Assembly: GCA_934255485.1 (NCBI GenBank)
Contig: CAKQOG010000028.1
Coordinates: 1-29,942, forward strand
Direction: 5' to 3'
Length of the DNA: 29,942 nucleotides
Origin: an uncultured Prevotellamassilia sp.
GTDB taxonomy: Bacteria > Bacteroidota > Bacteroidia > Bacteroidales > Bacteroidaceae
Part shown: piece after piece, positions 16,122 to 24,461 of the stretch
How the letters are laid out: each line of letters opens with the position of its first letter
How positions within the stretch are numbered: position 1 is the first letter of the stretch
Program-made: the position numbers and the translations under genes
Notes under the pieces: generated by a model
The model's input: the letters and a program-made list of their open reading frames with translations, nothing else
Told to the model about the DNA's origin: nothing
The model's database searches: none

Positions 16122-17864
16122 CTATTCGTTTACTATTTGCTCTGGCGTGAGATGATTGTCTGATAAAAATTGGTTATAATCAAATCTATCAACAAACTCT
16201 TTCTTTGCACCATAGCATCGTACTTTCATGTTGGTATTGCCATAATAGCGAGCTATTTTTTCGCCCCAACCACCATCAAGTTGCCCGTCTTCAAGCGTTA
16301 TAACTGTGTGGTGATTAGCCTTAAGTTGGTCGAGTAGGGCAGTATCTACTCCAGTAATGTAGCGAGGATTGATAACTGTTGCATCAATGCCCTTTTGCTT
16401 ATACGCTTCAGCAACTTTAAGTGACAAAGCATAATAGTTGCCCAAACCAAGTATAGCTATCTCACTACCTTGGTGAGTAATCTGATAACGATTGAGTTGG
16501 CTATAATCTTGTTCAGCAATGGTATCGTTTGTACTATCAAGCGGCATGCAAGGCACGCGTAATGCCACAGGATGCTCGGTATAACTGATTGCCCAATGCA
16601 ACATTGCCTCATATTCAGCCTTGCATGTAGGAGCTAAATAAACAAGATTTGGTATGTTGCCCATGAGCGCAATATCGTAGAAACCAAGATGAGTAACATC
16701 GTTAAGTCCACAGAGCGTAGCACCAAACACAAGTATTGTGGCAGGGTTGTTGTTGATACAAAGGTCTTGCGAAAGTTGGTCGTAGGTGCGTTGTATAAAC
16801 GAGCTATGCACACCAAATACAGGTTTACCACCACGCTTGGCTATTGCACTCGACATGGCAATAGCAGTTTCTTCGGCAATGCCTACATCTACAAACTGCT
16901 TGCCAGCCTTCTTGCGCATATCTGGTGTCCAACCCCATATACCAGGTGTACCTGCAGTTAAGGCCACAAGGCTTTCATCTTGTTGCATCGCATTGAGCAA
17001 ATACTGTGCGGTGAAAGAACCAAAGTCGGGACCAAACTGATATTCCTTGCGAGTTTCGCCTGTTTCAAGAATAAACGGGAAGCCCCAGTGGAAACGCTCT
17101 TTCTGCTCTTCGGCAAACTTGTAGCCTTTTCCTTTAACCGTATTGATGTGAACAACAACAGGGTGGGGGGTATCCTTCACTTTATTGAATGCACTAATGA
17201 GCGTAGACACATCATTGCCATTGTCTACGTATAGATAGTCGAGTCCCATTGCACGGAAAAGATTGCATGAGGCTTCACCTTTCGTTTCGCGCAATAGCTG
17301 AAGGTTCTTATACAATCCTCCATGATTTTCGGCAATCGACATTTGATTGTCGTTTACAACAATAATCATGTTTGTACCTATTTCGGCTGCCATATCAAGG
17401 CCTTCGAGAGCCTCGCCACCACTTAAAGAACCATCACCAATAACGGCAATTACGTTCTCGGTGCCATGTAGCAAATCGCGTCCCTTAGCCAAACCACAAG
17501 CTAAACTTACTGAGGTCGATGTGTGACCAATCACAAATTGGTCGTGTTTGCTTTCGCTTGGTTCTGTATAACCCGAAACCTCATCATACTCATTAGGATT
17601 GATAAAAGCATCTTTTCTGCCCGTTAGCATCTTGTGTGTGTAGCTTTGGTGGCTAACATCAAACACAATGCGGTCGGTAGGAGAATTGAACACATAGTGC
17701 AATGCTATTGTAGCCTCTACCATACCCAAGTTAGGACCAATGTGACCTCCATGATTGGACAGCTTTTCAAGTAGATAGTGGCGAATTTCTGTTGATAAAG
17801 TTGAAAGTTCATTTAAACTCAATTTTTTTACATCTGCAGGTGAAGATATCTTTTCAAGATACAT
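16122..17864 (-). CDS. DXS-like thiamine-diphosphate transketolase-family enzyme (divergent paralogue)
   Basis: At 580 residues this is about 40-60 shorter than typical 1-deoxy-D-xylulose-5-phosphate synthase (DXS). Family hallmarks: GGHIGPNLGMVEATIALHYV, DVSHQSYTHKMLTGR, GHTSTSVS, the ThDP/Mg motif GDGSLSGGEALEGL with NDNQMS, the cofactor-activating Glu331 in GIAEET, and the C-terminal transketolase domain. Several positions known in E. coli DXS to bind glyceraldehyde 3-phosphate differ by my alignment: Tyr392 is His353, Arg420 of DRAG is Gly381, Asp427 is Asn388, and Arg478 of YPRG is Cys439; His431 is kept (His392). It is often auto-annotated dxs, but the substrate may not be a triose phosphate. 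I therefore give no symbol. Single gene, converging on the DUF1460 gene. Confidence 0.85.
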   Translation of the reverse strand: MYLEKISSPADVKKLSLNELSTLSTEIRHYLLEKLSNHGGHIGPNLGMVEATIALHYVFNSPTDRIVFDVSHQSYTHKMLTGRKDAFINPNEYDEVSGYTEPSESKHDQFVIGHTSTSVSLACGLAKGRDLLHGTENVIAVIGDGSLSGGEALEGLDMAAEIGTNMIIVVNDNQMSIAENHGGLYKNLQLLRETKGEASCNLFRAMGLDYLYVDNGNDVSTLISAFNKVKDTPHPVVVHINTVKGKGYKFAEEQKERFHWGFPFILETGETRKEYQFGPDFGSFTAQYLLNAMQQDESLVALTAGTPGIWGWTPDMRKKAGKQFVDVGIAEETAIAMSSAIAKRGGKPVFGVHSSFIQRTYDQLSQDLCINNNPATILVFGATLCGLNDVTHLGFYDIALMGNIPNLVYLAPTCKAEYEAMLHWAISYTEHPVALRVPCMPLDSTNDTIAEQDYSQLNRYQITHQGSEIAILGLGNYYALSLKVAEAYKQKGIDATVINPRYITGVDTALLDQLKANHHTVITLEDGQLDGGWGEKIARYYGNTNMKVRCYGAKKEFVDRFDYNQFLSDNHLTPEQIVNE

Positions 17865-17911
17865 AGCTGTTTATTTTAATAGTCTTTGTAAAAGTTTTAC
17901 ATTATTGACGG

Positions 17912-17919
17912 CAAAGTTA
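17912..17919 (-). promoter_or_regulatory. Candidate -7 element (TAACTTTG) for the DXS-like gene
   Basis: TAACTTTG on the minus strand, 47 bases upstream of the ATG, fits TAnnTTTG. No matching TTTG is seen at 19-21 bases. Confidence 0.45.
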
Positions 17920-18018
17920 TATGCTTTTATTTATTGCCGAATAACCTCAATTACTGAAATTATAAACATAACTACTGAAAAAAGCATTTTATATAACATC
18001 AATGCCATTTCTTTCTAT

Positions 18019-18026
18019 TAACTTTG
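18019..18026 (+). promoter_or_regulatory. pyrF -7 element (TAACTTTG)
   Basis: TAACTTTG fits the consensus and would give a leader of about 28 bases. The -33 element is poor. Confidence 0.5.
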
Positions 18027-18057
18027 CATAGTAAATCATCAAAAAACAAAGTTTTAT

Positions 18058-18885
18058 ATGAACAAGCAGCAACTCGTTGAAAATATCAAGAAAAAACATT
18101 CTTTCTTATGTGTAGGTCTTGATACAGACCTTAAAAAAATACCCCAACACTTGCTCAATGAAGATGACCCCATCTTTGCTTTTAACAAAGCTATTATTGA
18201 TGCAACTGCTCCTTATTGCGTGGCATACAAGCCTAATTTGGCCTTTTATGAATGCTTTGGCTTAAAAGGATGGGAAGCTTTCGAAAAAACAGTTCAATAT
18301 ATTAAGCAAAACTATCCCGATCAGTTTATTATTGCCGATGCTAAACGCGGTGATATAGGTAATACATCGGCAATGTATGCACGTTCTTTCTTTGAAGAAA
18401 TGAACATAGACTCGCTTACCGTTGCACCTTATATGGGCGAAGATAGCGTTACACCATTCTTGCAATACGAGGATAAATGGGTAATTCTTTTGGCATTAAC
18501 AAGCAACAAGGGCTCTCATGATTTCCAACTTACTGAAGATGCACAAGGCGAACGCTTATTTGAAAAAGTGTTGCGCACTTCGCAAAAATGGGCTGATGAC
18601 AAACACATGATGTATGTTGTAGGTGCAACCCAAGGAAAACTGTTTGAGGATATACGTAAAATCGTTCCTAACCACTTCTTGCTTGTGCCAGGTGTTGGTG
18701 CACAAGGCGGTTCGCTTGAGGAGGTATGCAAGTATGGTATGACACAAGAGTGCGGATTGCTTGTAAATTCATCACGTGGCATTATTTACGCTGATAGCAC
18801 AGAGAACTTTGCAGAAGCATCAGCACAAAAGGCAAAGGCACTTCAAGTGCAAATGCAAGCTGAATTGGCCAAAGTGGGACTTTAA
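18058..18885 (+). CDS. pyrF: Orotidine 5'-phosphate decarboxylase (PyrF, type 2)
   Basis: This 275-residue cytosolic enzyme makes UMP from OMP, the last step of de novo pyrimidine synthesis. It starts with the substrate-binding CVGLDTDLKKIP, then YKPNLAFYE, the catalytic Lys-Asp array in IADAKRGDIGNT (about residues 97-108), TVAPYMGED, LTSNKG, and the phosphate-binding end LVPGVGAQGG and NSSRGIIYA. The length and KPNLAFYE pattern place it in the longer type found in Bacteroidetes, actinobacteria and Myxococcus rather than the 230-residue E. coli type. Single-gene unit bounded by its own -7 element and a terminator. Confidence 0.94.
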   Translation: MNKQQLVENIKKKHSFLCVGLDTDLKKIPQHLLNEDDPIFAFNKAIIDATAPYCVAYKPNLAFYECFGLKGWEAFEKTVQYIKQNYPDQFIIADAKRGDIGNTSAMYARSFFEEMNIDSLTVAPYMGEDSVTPFLQYEDKWVILLALTSNKGSHDFQLTEDAQGERLFEKVLRTSQKWADDKHMMYVVGATQGKLFEDIRKIVPNHFLLVPGVGAQGGSLEEVCKYGMTQECGLLVNSSRGIIYADSTENFAEASAQKAKALQVQMQAELAKVGL

Positions 18886-18929
18886 TTCAATGATTAAAAC
18901 ATCTTTGTAATCAATAGTTTCAAAAACAA

Positions 18930-18989
18930 ATAGCGAAAGCATCTATCTTGTTTTGATACAAGATTCTGTTTTCGCTATCTGCTTTTTTT
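18930..18989 (+). terminator. pyrF terminator
   Basis: ATAGCGAAA (18930-18938) pairs with TTTCGCTAT (18970-18978); an inner stem ATCTTGT/ACAAGAT adds to it. A run of seven T follows at 18983-18989 and doubles as part of the -33 region of the next gene. Confidence 0.8.
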
Positions 18990-19018
18990 GTAAAACATAA
19001 GTTTTTTCGTTACCTTTG
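18987..19018 (+). promoter_or_regulatory. Lipid kinase promoter (TTTG-N20-TACCTTTG), near-leaderless
   Basis: TTTG at 18987-18990 and TACCTTTG at 19011-19018 are 20 bases apart, a full match to the Bacteroidetes consensus. The box ends 5 bases before the ATG at 19024, so the mRNA should start within a few bases of the start codon. Confidence 0.7.
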
Positions 19019-19023
19019 TCTTT

Positions 19024-20052
19024 ATGAAAAAGAAACTACTCTATATCGTAAATCCTATTTCGGGAACACAGCGCAAGCAAAGAATAGCCGAACTTGCAGA
19101 AACATGCACAGACCGAGAGCAATTCGATGTAGAAATAGCATATACTCAATATGCTGGACATGCTACATTACTTGCTCAGCAAGCAGCAATAAATGGCTAT
19201 CAAGTGGTTGTGGCTGTAGGAGGCGACGGAACTGTTAATGAAGTGGGTAGGGCTCTCGTTAAGACCTCAACAGCCTTAGGCATAATACCTTGTGGCTCTG
19301 GTAATGGCTTAGCAAGACATCTCTGTATACCGCTACAGCCACGCAAGGCTATCGACATCATCAACCAATGCGTAATACATAAACTTGATTACGGAACAAT
19401 TAATAACCGTCCGTTTTTTTGTACGTGTGGTGTAGGGTTTGATGCATTTATTAGCGAACGATTTGCTTCGTCAAATAAACGTGGCATCCTTACTTATGTT
19501 GAAAACACATTAAAGTCGGGATTGCAGTACAAGCCACAACTTTACACCGTTAAAGATGATAATGGGAAAGAAACCTATCGCGCTTTCTTAATAGCTTGTG
19601 CCAACGCTTCTCAATATGGCAACGATGCTTATATAGCTCCGTATGCAAGCATGAAAGACGGACTCCTAGATGTTGTGGTTATGGAACCATTCAATGCAAT
19701 TGAGGCTCCACAAGTTGTACTACAATTGTTTAGTAAGCAACTGCCCAAAAATAGTCATGTCAAAACATTTAAAGCAAAGCACTTAAGCATTTGCCGCGAA
19801 GGTGAAGGCGTGGCACATTATGACGGCGACCCATTTTGGACTGGAGCTAATATCGACATTGAGTTACATCATAGTGCTTTTAATGTAGTTGTTAATCCTA
19901 ACAAAGAAGAACAAACTTCATTCATAAAGCAGTTTCCAATCAAGAACCTCTTTGAACTAATTCCTGACTTCTTCAACGAATGGAAACGCATGCCAGAAAA
20001 CTTAATAAATAAGACTGGCAGAGATATCAAACGTTTCTTTAATAACGTATAA
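19024..20052 (+). CDS. Diacylglycerol kinase-family lipid kinase (YegS/DAGK type)
   Basis: The 342-residue protein phosphorylates a lipid hydroxyl with ATP. The catalytic domain begins LYIVNPISGT, followed by AGHATLLA, the nucleotide-binding GGDGTVNEV (about residues 66-74), PCGSGNGLARH, and the second-domain motifs GVGFDAFIS and CANASQYGNDAYIAP, then DGLLDVVV and HYDGDPF. This is the soluble, membrane-associated family that includes diacylglycerol, sphingosine and ceramide kinases. Bacteroidales make sphingolipids, so a long-chain-base or ceramide substrate is possible, but the sequence does not tell. A 45-residue basic C-terminal extension (from about 295) is longer than usual. Confidence 0.88.
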   Translation: MKKKLLYIVNPISGTQRKQRIAELAETCTDREQFDVEIAYTQYAGHATLLAQQAAINGYQVVVAVGGDGTVNEVGRALVKTSTALGIIPCGSGNGLARHLCIPLQPRKAIDIINQCVIHKLDYGTINNRPFFCTCGVGFDAFISERFASSNKRGILTYVENTLKSGLQYKPQLYTVKDDNGKETYRAFLIACANASQYGNDAYIAPYASMKDGLLDVVVMEPFNAIEAPQVVLQLFSKQLPKNSHVKTFKAKHLSICREGEGVAHYDGDPFWTGANIDIELHHSAFNVVVNPNKEEQTSFIKQFPIKNLFELIPDFFNEWKRMPENLINKTGRDIKRFFNNV

Positions 20053-20271
20053 AACAAATAGATAATTTATACAAAAACTACATCTGAAAGAAGCACTAAA
20101 TGCGCTTATCTTTGTTAAGATAGTATTTTTGCATAGAATATATGTTATGTTTAATAGCATTTCTACACAGACTTCCCTACCGATACTTTTCGGTAACAAA
20201 GAGAATAAATTATCATTGTAAATAAAAAGAAAATTAAGAGTAATAACATAATCATAATTAGAATACTAAAA
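20053..20271 (+). promoter_or_regulatory. Upstream region of the acid phosphatase gene with candidate -7 boxes
   Basis: Two TAnnTTTG matches occur, TATCTTTG at 20107-20114 and TATTTTTG at 20124-20131, neither with a convincing -33 element. A short hairpin TACCGA-N6-TCGGTA lies at 20178-20195 in what would be the 5' leader (about 140 bases). Otherwise I see nothing in this stretch. Confidence 0.35.
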
Positions 20272-21027
20272 ATGAATAAGAATAGCATATTATCACTTGC
20301 TTTGTCATTCATGGCATTTGGTAGCACACTCTCACTTTCTGCTCAAGATGTTTATGATGTACGCAATCATCCTGAAAGCTACTTCTTACAATCCGATCAA
20401 GTAGCTAATAGTTTAAAACTGCTACCACCACCTCCACAGCCAGGAAGCGCACAATTTAACTATGATGAAGCCCAATATAAATGGGGAAAAATGCAGCGTA
20501 TTACCCCTCGTGGCAAACAAGCATTCAATGATGCAAAACTGAGCGGTAATGATCTTTCAAATGCTTTTTCAGAAGCTTTTGGACTTAAAATAAGCCAAGA
20601 GAACACGCCTGAAATCTACAAGTTAATTGTTCGTATGCGTGAGGATGCTGGCGACTTGGCAACACGCGATGCCAAGGTTCATTATATGAGAATGCGTCCT
20701 TTTTTATTCTTCAACGAACAGTCTCTTACCCCCAATGATGAAAAGTATTTAGCATCTAATGGCTCCTACCCTTCAGGACATACTTCTATTGGTTGGGCCA
20801 TTGCTCTTGTCTTATCCGAAATTAATGTTGAAAGACAAGACGAAATATTGAAACGTGGTTTTGAGTTTGGCCAAAGCCGCGTGATATGTGGCGTACACTA
20901 CCAAAGTGATGTAGATACAGGTAGAATTGTTGCAAGCGGTGTTGTGGCTCGTTTGCATGCTTGTCCTGAGTTCATAGCACAATTGGCTAAAGCAAAAAAA
21001 GAATTTAAGAAAAAGTACAAGAAATAA
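20272..21027 (+). CDS. Periplasmic class A non-specific acid phosphatase (PAP2 superfamily)
   Basis: The 251-residue protein has a signal peptide (MNKNSILSLALSFMAFGS, then SLSAQD). The full class A signature is present in order: K-x6-RP as KVHYMRMRP (about residues 135-143), PSGHTS (about 166-171), and SR-x5-H-x3-D as SRVICGVHYQSD (about 202-213), giving the vanadate-peroxidase-like active site with the nucleophilic His. Such enzymes (PhoN type) release phosphate from many organic monophosphates in the periplasm. The Pro-rich stretch LLPPPPQPGS near the N-terminus is typical. The C-terminus is strongly basic (KKEFKKKYKK). Confidence 0.9.
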   Translation: MNKNSILSLALSFMAFGSTLSLSAQDVYDVRNHPESYFLQSDQVANSLKLLPPPPQPGSAQFNYDEAQYKWGKMQRITPRGKQAFNDAKLSGNDLSNAFSEAFGLKISQENTPEIYKLIVRMREDAGDLATRDAKVHYMRMRPFLFFNEQSLTPNDEKYLASNGSYPSGHTSIGWAIALVLSEINVERQDEILKRGFEFGQSRVICGVHYQSDVDTGRIVASGVVARLHACPEFIAQLAKAKKEFKKKYKK

Positions 21028-21033
21028 ACTTGT

Positions 21034-21055
21034 AATCACTCATATTCAAGTGATT
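21034..21055 (+). terminator. Small hairpin after the acid phosphatase gene
   Basis: AATCACT (21034-21040) pairs with AGTGATT (21049-21055) around an 8-nt loop. The 3' side is A-rich rather than T-rich, so termination would be weak. Confidence 0.35.
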
Positions 21056-21114
21056 TAAAACAGTTTATTTGCTCTATAAGCAACATTGTTTCGCCATTCA
21101 AAACCTTATTTCTT

Positions 21115-23469
21115 ATGTACCAGATAGTTAGTAAAGAACAATTTTCGGAGCATGTTTATCGTATAGAGGTAGAAGCTCCACTTATAGCAAAAGCTCGAAA
21201 GGCTGGACATTTTGTAATTGTCAGAGCAGATGGAAATGGTGAAAGAATACCCCTCACTATAGCAGATGCTAATACAGACAAAGGCACGATAACATTGGTA
21301 GTACAAGAGGTTGGAACTACATCTAAAAAAGTTTGCAACCTTGGTGTTGGTGATGCTCTTGCAGATGTAGTAGGCCCTTTAGGTAAAGCTACAGATATAA
21401 AAAATTATGGCACAGTGGTTTGTGCTTGTGGTGGTGTGGGAACTGCTCCCATGTTGCCTATTGCCAAGGCTCTAAAGAATGCAGGTAATCGCCTAATCGT
21501 TGTGTTGGCAGGCAGAACCAAAGATTTGATAATCCTTGAAAAAGAAATGCGGCTAATTAGCGACGAGGTTATTGTGATGACAGACGATGGTAGTTATGGT
21601 CGGAAGGGTTTAGTTACAAATGGTGTTGAAGAGGTCTTAAAACGCGAAATAGTAGATAAATGTTTTGCTATAGGACCTGCTATAATGATGAAGTTTGTAT
21701 GTTTACTGACAAAAGCATACAACATTCCCACGGAGGTTTCGCTTAATACCATTATGGTAGATGGTACGGGCATGTGTGGTGCATGCCGTGTAACGGTGGA
21801 TGGTAAAACACGATTCGTATGTATTGATGGTCCAGAGTTTGATGGTCATAAAGTGGATTTTGACGAAATGATTAAACGATTACATCCGTTATCTTCGCTC
21901 GATATTGACTACGCTAAAGCTAATAATCAAGACAATAAAATAATAGACAATATATCACCAGAAACACTAAAGACAACAATACAGAAACTACCAAATAGTA
22001 ATGACGATTTGCGCAATGCTGCATGGCGTGTGAACTTAAGAACGTACTTAAAGCCTAAGGATCGATTGAATATTCCAAGGGTAAAAATGCCTGAACTAAA
22101 GGCTGACGTTCGCGCCAGACTTTTAAAAGCCGAAGTTAATCAAGGACTAACACTTGATATGGCTATGACTGAAGCGAAACGTTGTCTTGATTGTAATAAT
22201 CCTGGTTGCGTTAGGGGTTGTCCTGTGGGTATAGACATACCTCGTTTTGTAAAACATATCGAAAAAGGCGAAATAGAGAAAGCTGTACAAGTAATAAAAC
22301 AAACAAGCGCATTACCAGCTGTATGTGGTCGTGTTTGCCCTCAAGAAAAACAATGCGAAAGTATGTGTATACACCACAAAATTCAATCAGAACCTGTAGC
22401 TATAGGGTATTTGGAGCGTTTTGCGGCAGACTTTGAACGCTATTTAGTAAAAACTAAAAAGATTTGCATTGAAGATTATGCAGCAAACAAAAACGCTCCG
22501 AAAATAGCAGTTGTAGGTAGCGGACCTGGTGGATTGTCTTTTGCAGCTGAAATGCTCAACCGTGGATATAACGTTACTATCTTTGAGGCCTTACACGAAA
22601 TTGGTGGTGTACTTAAATATGGTATTCCAGAGTTTAGACTACCTAACGAAATCGTTGATTTTGAAATAGAGAGCCTTAAGCACAAGGGTGTTGTCTTTAT
22701 GAAAGACTGCATCATAGGCAAAACAATTTCTGTTGAGGATTTAATGAACAAAAAGGGATTTGCAGGTGTTTTTGTAGCTACTGGTGCTGGACTACCCAAC
22801 TTTATGGGCATTGAAGGCGAAAATGCTTTAGGCATACTATCAAGCAATGAATATCTGACTCGAGTAAACCTTATGGATGCGTCAAATAAACTGACAGATA
22901 CGCCTATTCCCAAAGGTAAAAATGTGGTTGTTGTAGGTGGAGGGAATACGGCTATGGATTCTGTTCGCACAGCATTGCGCCTTGGTGCAGAGACTGCAAC
23001 TATTGTGTACCGCCGCTCAGAAAACGAAATGCCTGCGCGACTTGAGGAAGTGAAACACGCTAAAGAAGAGGGTGTTAGATTCTTTTCTTTGCACAATCCG
23101 ATTCGATACACTACAGACGAAAATGGACGTGTAAATACTGTTATTCTTCAGAAAATGAAACTCGGAGAACCTGATGTAAGTGGCAGGCGCAGGCCTATAC
23201 CTATTGAGGGAGAAACAGAAATCTTAAAGGCTGACCTTGTCATTGTAAGTATTGGCGTATCACCCAACCCAATTCTCCCCCACTCTATTCAAGGCTTAGA
23301 GGTTGGTAAAAAAGGCACAATTGTTGTGAACGAACATATGCAGTCATCTATACCAATGCTATTTGCTGGAGGGGATATCGTGCGTGGAGGCGCAACCGTT
23401 ATTCTGGCCATGGGCGACGGAAAGAAGGCTGCAGCAGAAATGGACATGATGATAAAAAAGAAACATTAG
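21115..23469 (+). CDS. NfnA-NfnB fusion: FAD/[2Fe-2S] reductase joined to glutamate-synthase-small-chain-like NADPH module
   Basis: This 784-residue protein joins two proteins that are separate in clostridia and Thermotoga. Residues 1-280 are the ferredoxin-NADP reductase alpha part (PyrK/NfnA-like), with RIPLTIADA for flavin, CGGVGTAPMLP, and the [2Fe-2S] cysteines in GMCGACRVTV and FVCIDGPEF (about 219-245). Residues about 340-784 are NfnB/GltD-like: iron-sulfur cysteines in CLDCNNPGCVRGCP and CGRVCPQEKQCESMC, an FAD motif VVGSGPGGLS (about 466), an NADPH motif VVVGGGNTAMDS (about 604), and a final GGDIVRGGATV. NfnAB bifurcates electrons among NADH, ferredoxin and NADPH; databases also call it a glutamate synthase. 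First gene of a same-strand run. Confidence 0.9.
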   Translation: MYQIVSKEQFSEHVYRIEVEAPLIAKARKAGHFVIVRADGNGERIPLTIADANTDKGTITLVVQEVGTTSKKVCNLGVGDALADVVGPLGKATDIKNYGTVVCACGGVGTAPMLPIAKALKNAGNRLIVVLAGRTKDLIILEKEMRLISDEVIVMTDDGSYGRKGLVTNGVEEVLKREIVDKCFAIGPAIMMKFVCLLTKAYNIPTEVSLNTIMVDGTGMCGACRVTVDGKTRFVCIDGPEFDGHKVDFDEMIKRLHPLSSLDIDYAKANNQDNKIIDNISPETLKTTIQKLPNSNDDLRNAAWRVNLRTYLKPKDRLNIPRVKMPELKADVRARLLKAEVNQGLTLDMAMTEAKRCLDCNNPGCVRGCPVGIDIPRFVKHIEKGEIEKAVQVIKQTSALPAVCGRVCPQEKQCESMCIHHKIQSEPVAIGYLERFAADFERYLVKTKKICIEDYAANKNAPKIAVVGSGPGGLSFAAEMLNRGYNVTIFEALHEIGGVLKYGIPEFRLPNEIVDFEIESLKHKGVVFMKDCIIGKTISVEDLMNKKGFAGVFVATGAGLPNFMGIEGENALGILSSNEYLTRVNLMDASNKLTDTPIPKGKNVVVVGGGNTAMDSVRTALRLGAETATIVYRRSENEMPARLEEVKHAKEEGVRFFSLHNPIRYTTDENGRVNTVILQKMKLGEPDVSGRRRPIPIEGETEILKADLVIVSIGVSPNPILPHSIQGLEVGKKGTIVVNEHMQSSIPMLFAGGDIVRGGATVILAMGDGKKAAAEMDMMIKKKH

Positions 23470-23504
23470 TTTCCAATTTTATTAATTACAAAGTCGAGAA
23501 GTAA

Positions 23505-24431
23505 ATGATAACAGTATCTGATGCTAAAATAATCGGGCTACCTAAAATAGAAGATCCAAGAGGTAATTTGTCGTTTATAGAACAATTGCGACAAATACCT
23601 TTTGAGATCCGTCGAACTTATTGGATATATGATGTTCCAGGAGGAAAAGATAGAGGCAGCCACGCTTACAAAGAGAACGAGGAATTTATCGTAGCTCTTT
23701 CTGGTAGCTTTGACGTAGAGCTTGATGATGGGCTGCAAAAAAAAGTTTTTTCTCTTAATCGCTCATACAATGGTTTATTTGTGCCTAAGGGCTTGTGGCG
23801 AACGATGAAAAATTTCTCGACTAATTCTTTAGCATTAGTTTTAGCTTCTACCATGTTTGACGAGAACGATTATATAAGAGATTATCAAGCATTTATAGCG
23901 TGGAAGACAAATGATGAAGAAAACACATGCATCCAACTATTTCATCCTAAAGATATGTGTGCAAGTAGCAAGCATATACGTCAGTTTGAAAAAGAAAATA
24001 AAATTCCAAATGTCTTTGATTGCTCTCTGTGTCAGCTTAGCAAAGAGCATCATCCCGAGGGCAATCTTACTTATATATACCCAAACATCAACATACCTTT
24101 TGATATAAATAGGGTTTTCTACTCATACGACATACCAGGAGGTGAAGACAGAGGAGCGCATGCACACAAATATTGCCATCAGTTTATTATTGCTGCATCA
24201 GGTGCCTTTGATGTTGCATTAGATGACGGAGTTAATAAACGTACCATACAACTTAATAGACCTTTTTGGGGATTGCATATTCCACCAGGGATATGGGCAT
24301 CAGAACAAAGTTTTTCTTCTGGAAGTATCTGCTTAGTTCTTGCATCAGATGAATATGCAGAAGATGAATACATAAGAGATTACGATGAATTTATTAAATA
24401 TTCACGTGAGCTACGAGAGCATATCAAATAA
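23505..24431 (+). CDS. Tandem-duplicated sugar 3,4-ketoisomerase-like cupin (FdtA/WxcM type)
   Basis: The 308-residue protein consists of two homologous cupin units, about residues 1-135 and 168-305; single-unit relatives have about 135. Shared landmarks are YDVPGGKDRGSHAYK and YDIPGGEDRGAHAHK, ELDDGLQKK and ALDDGVNKR, FVPKGLWRTM and HIPPGIWASE, and DYIRDYQAF and EYIRDYDEF. FdtA-type enzymes turn dTDP-4-keto-6-deoxyglucose into the 3-keto sugar using an HxH pair. The second unit keeps it (His219, His221), while the first has His53 and Tyr55 and lacks the following HQ. Only the C-terminal unit is likely catalytic. The aminotransferase gene 30 bases downstream would use the product. Confidence 0.85.
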   Translation: MITVSDAKIIGLPKIEDPRGNLSFIEQLRQIPFEIRRTYWIYDVPGGKDRGSHAYKENEEFIVALSGSFDVELDDGLQKKVFSLNRSYNGLFVPKGLWRTMKNFSTNSLALVLASTMFDENDYIRDYQAFIAWKTNDEENTCIQLFHPKDMCASSKHIRQFEKENKIPNVFDCSLCQLSKEHHPEGNLTYIYPNINIPFDINRVFYSYDIPGGEDRGAHAHKYCHQFIIAASGAFDVALDDGVNKRTIQLNRPFWGLHIPPGIWASEQSFSSGSICLVLASDEYAEDEYIRDYDEFIKYSRELREHIK

Positions 24432-24461
24432 AAACACAGATAAGGATTTATCTCAATAAAA

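Noticed and set aside
22476..23111. 211-codon minus-strand open frame inside the Nfn fusion gene
   Set aside because: Fully antisense to a strongly supported gene and rich in Ser/Pro, as expected for a mirror frame.
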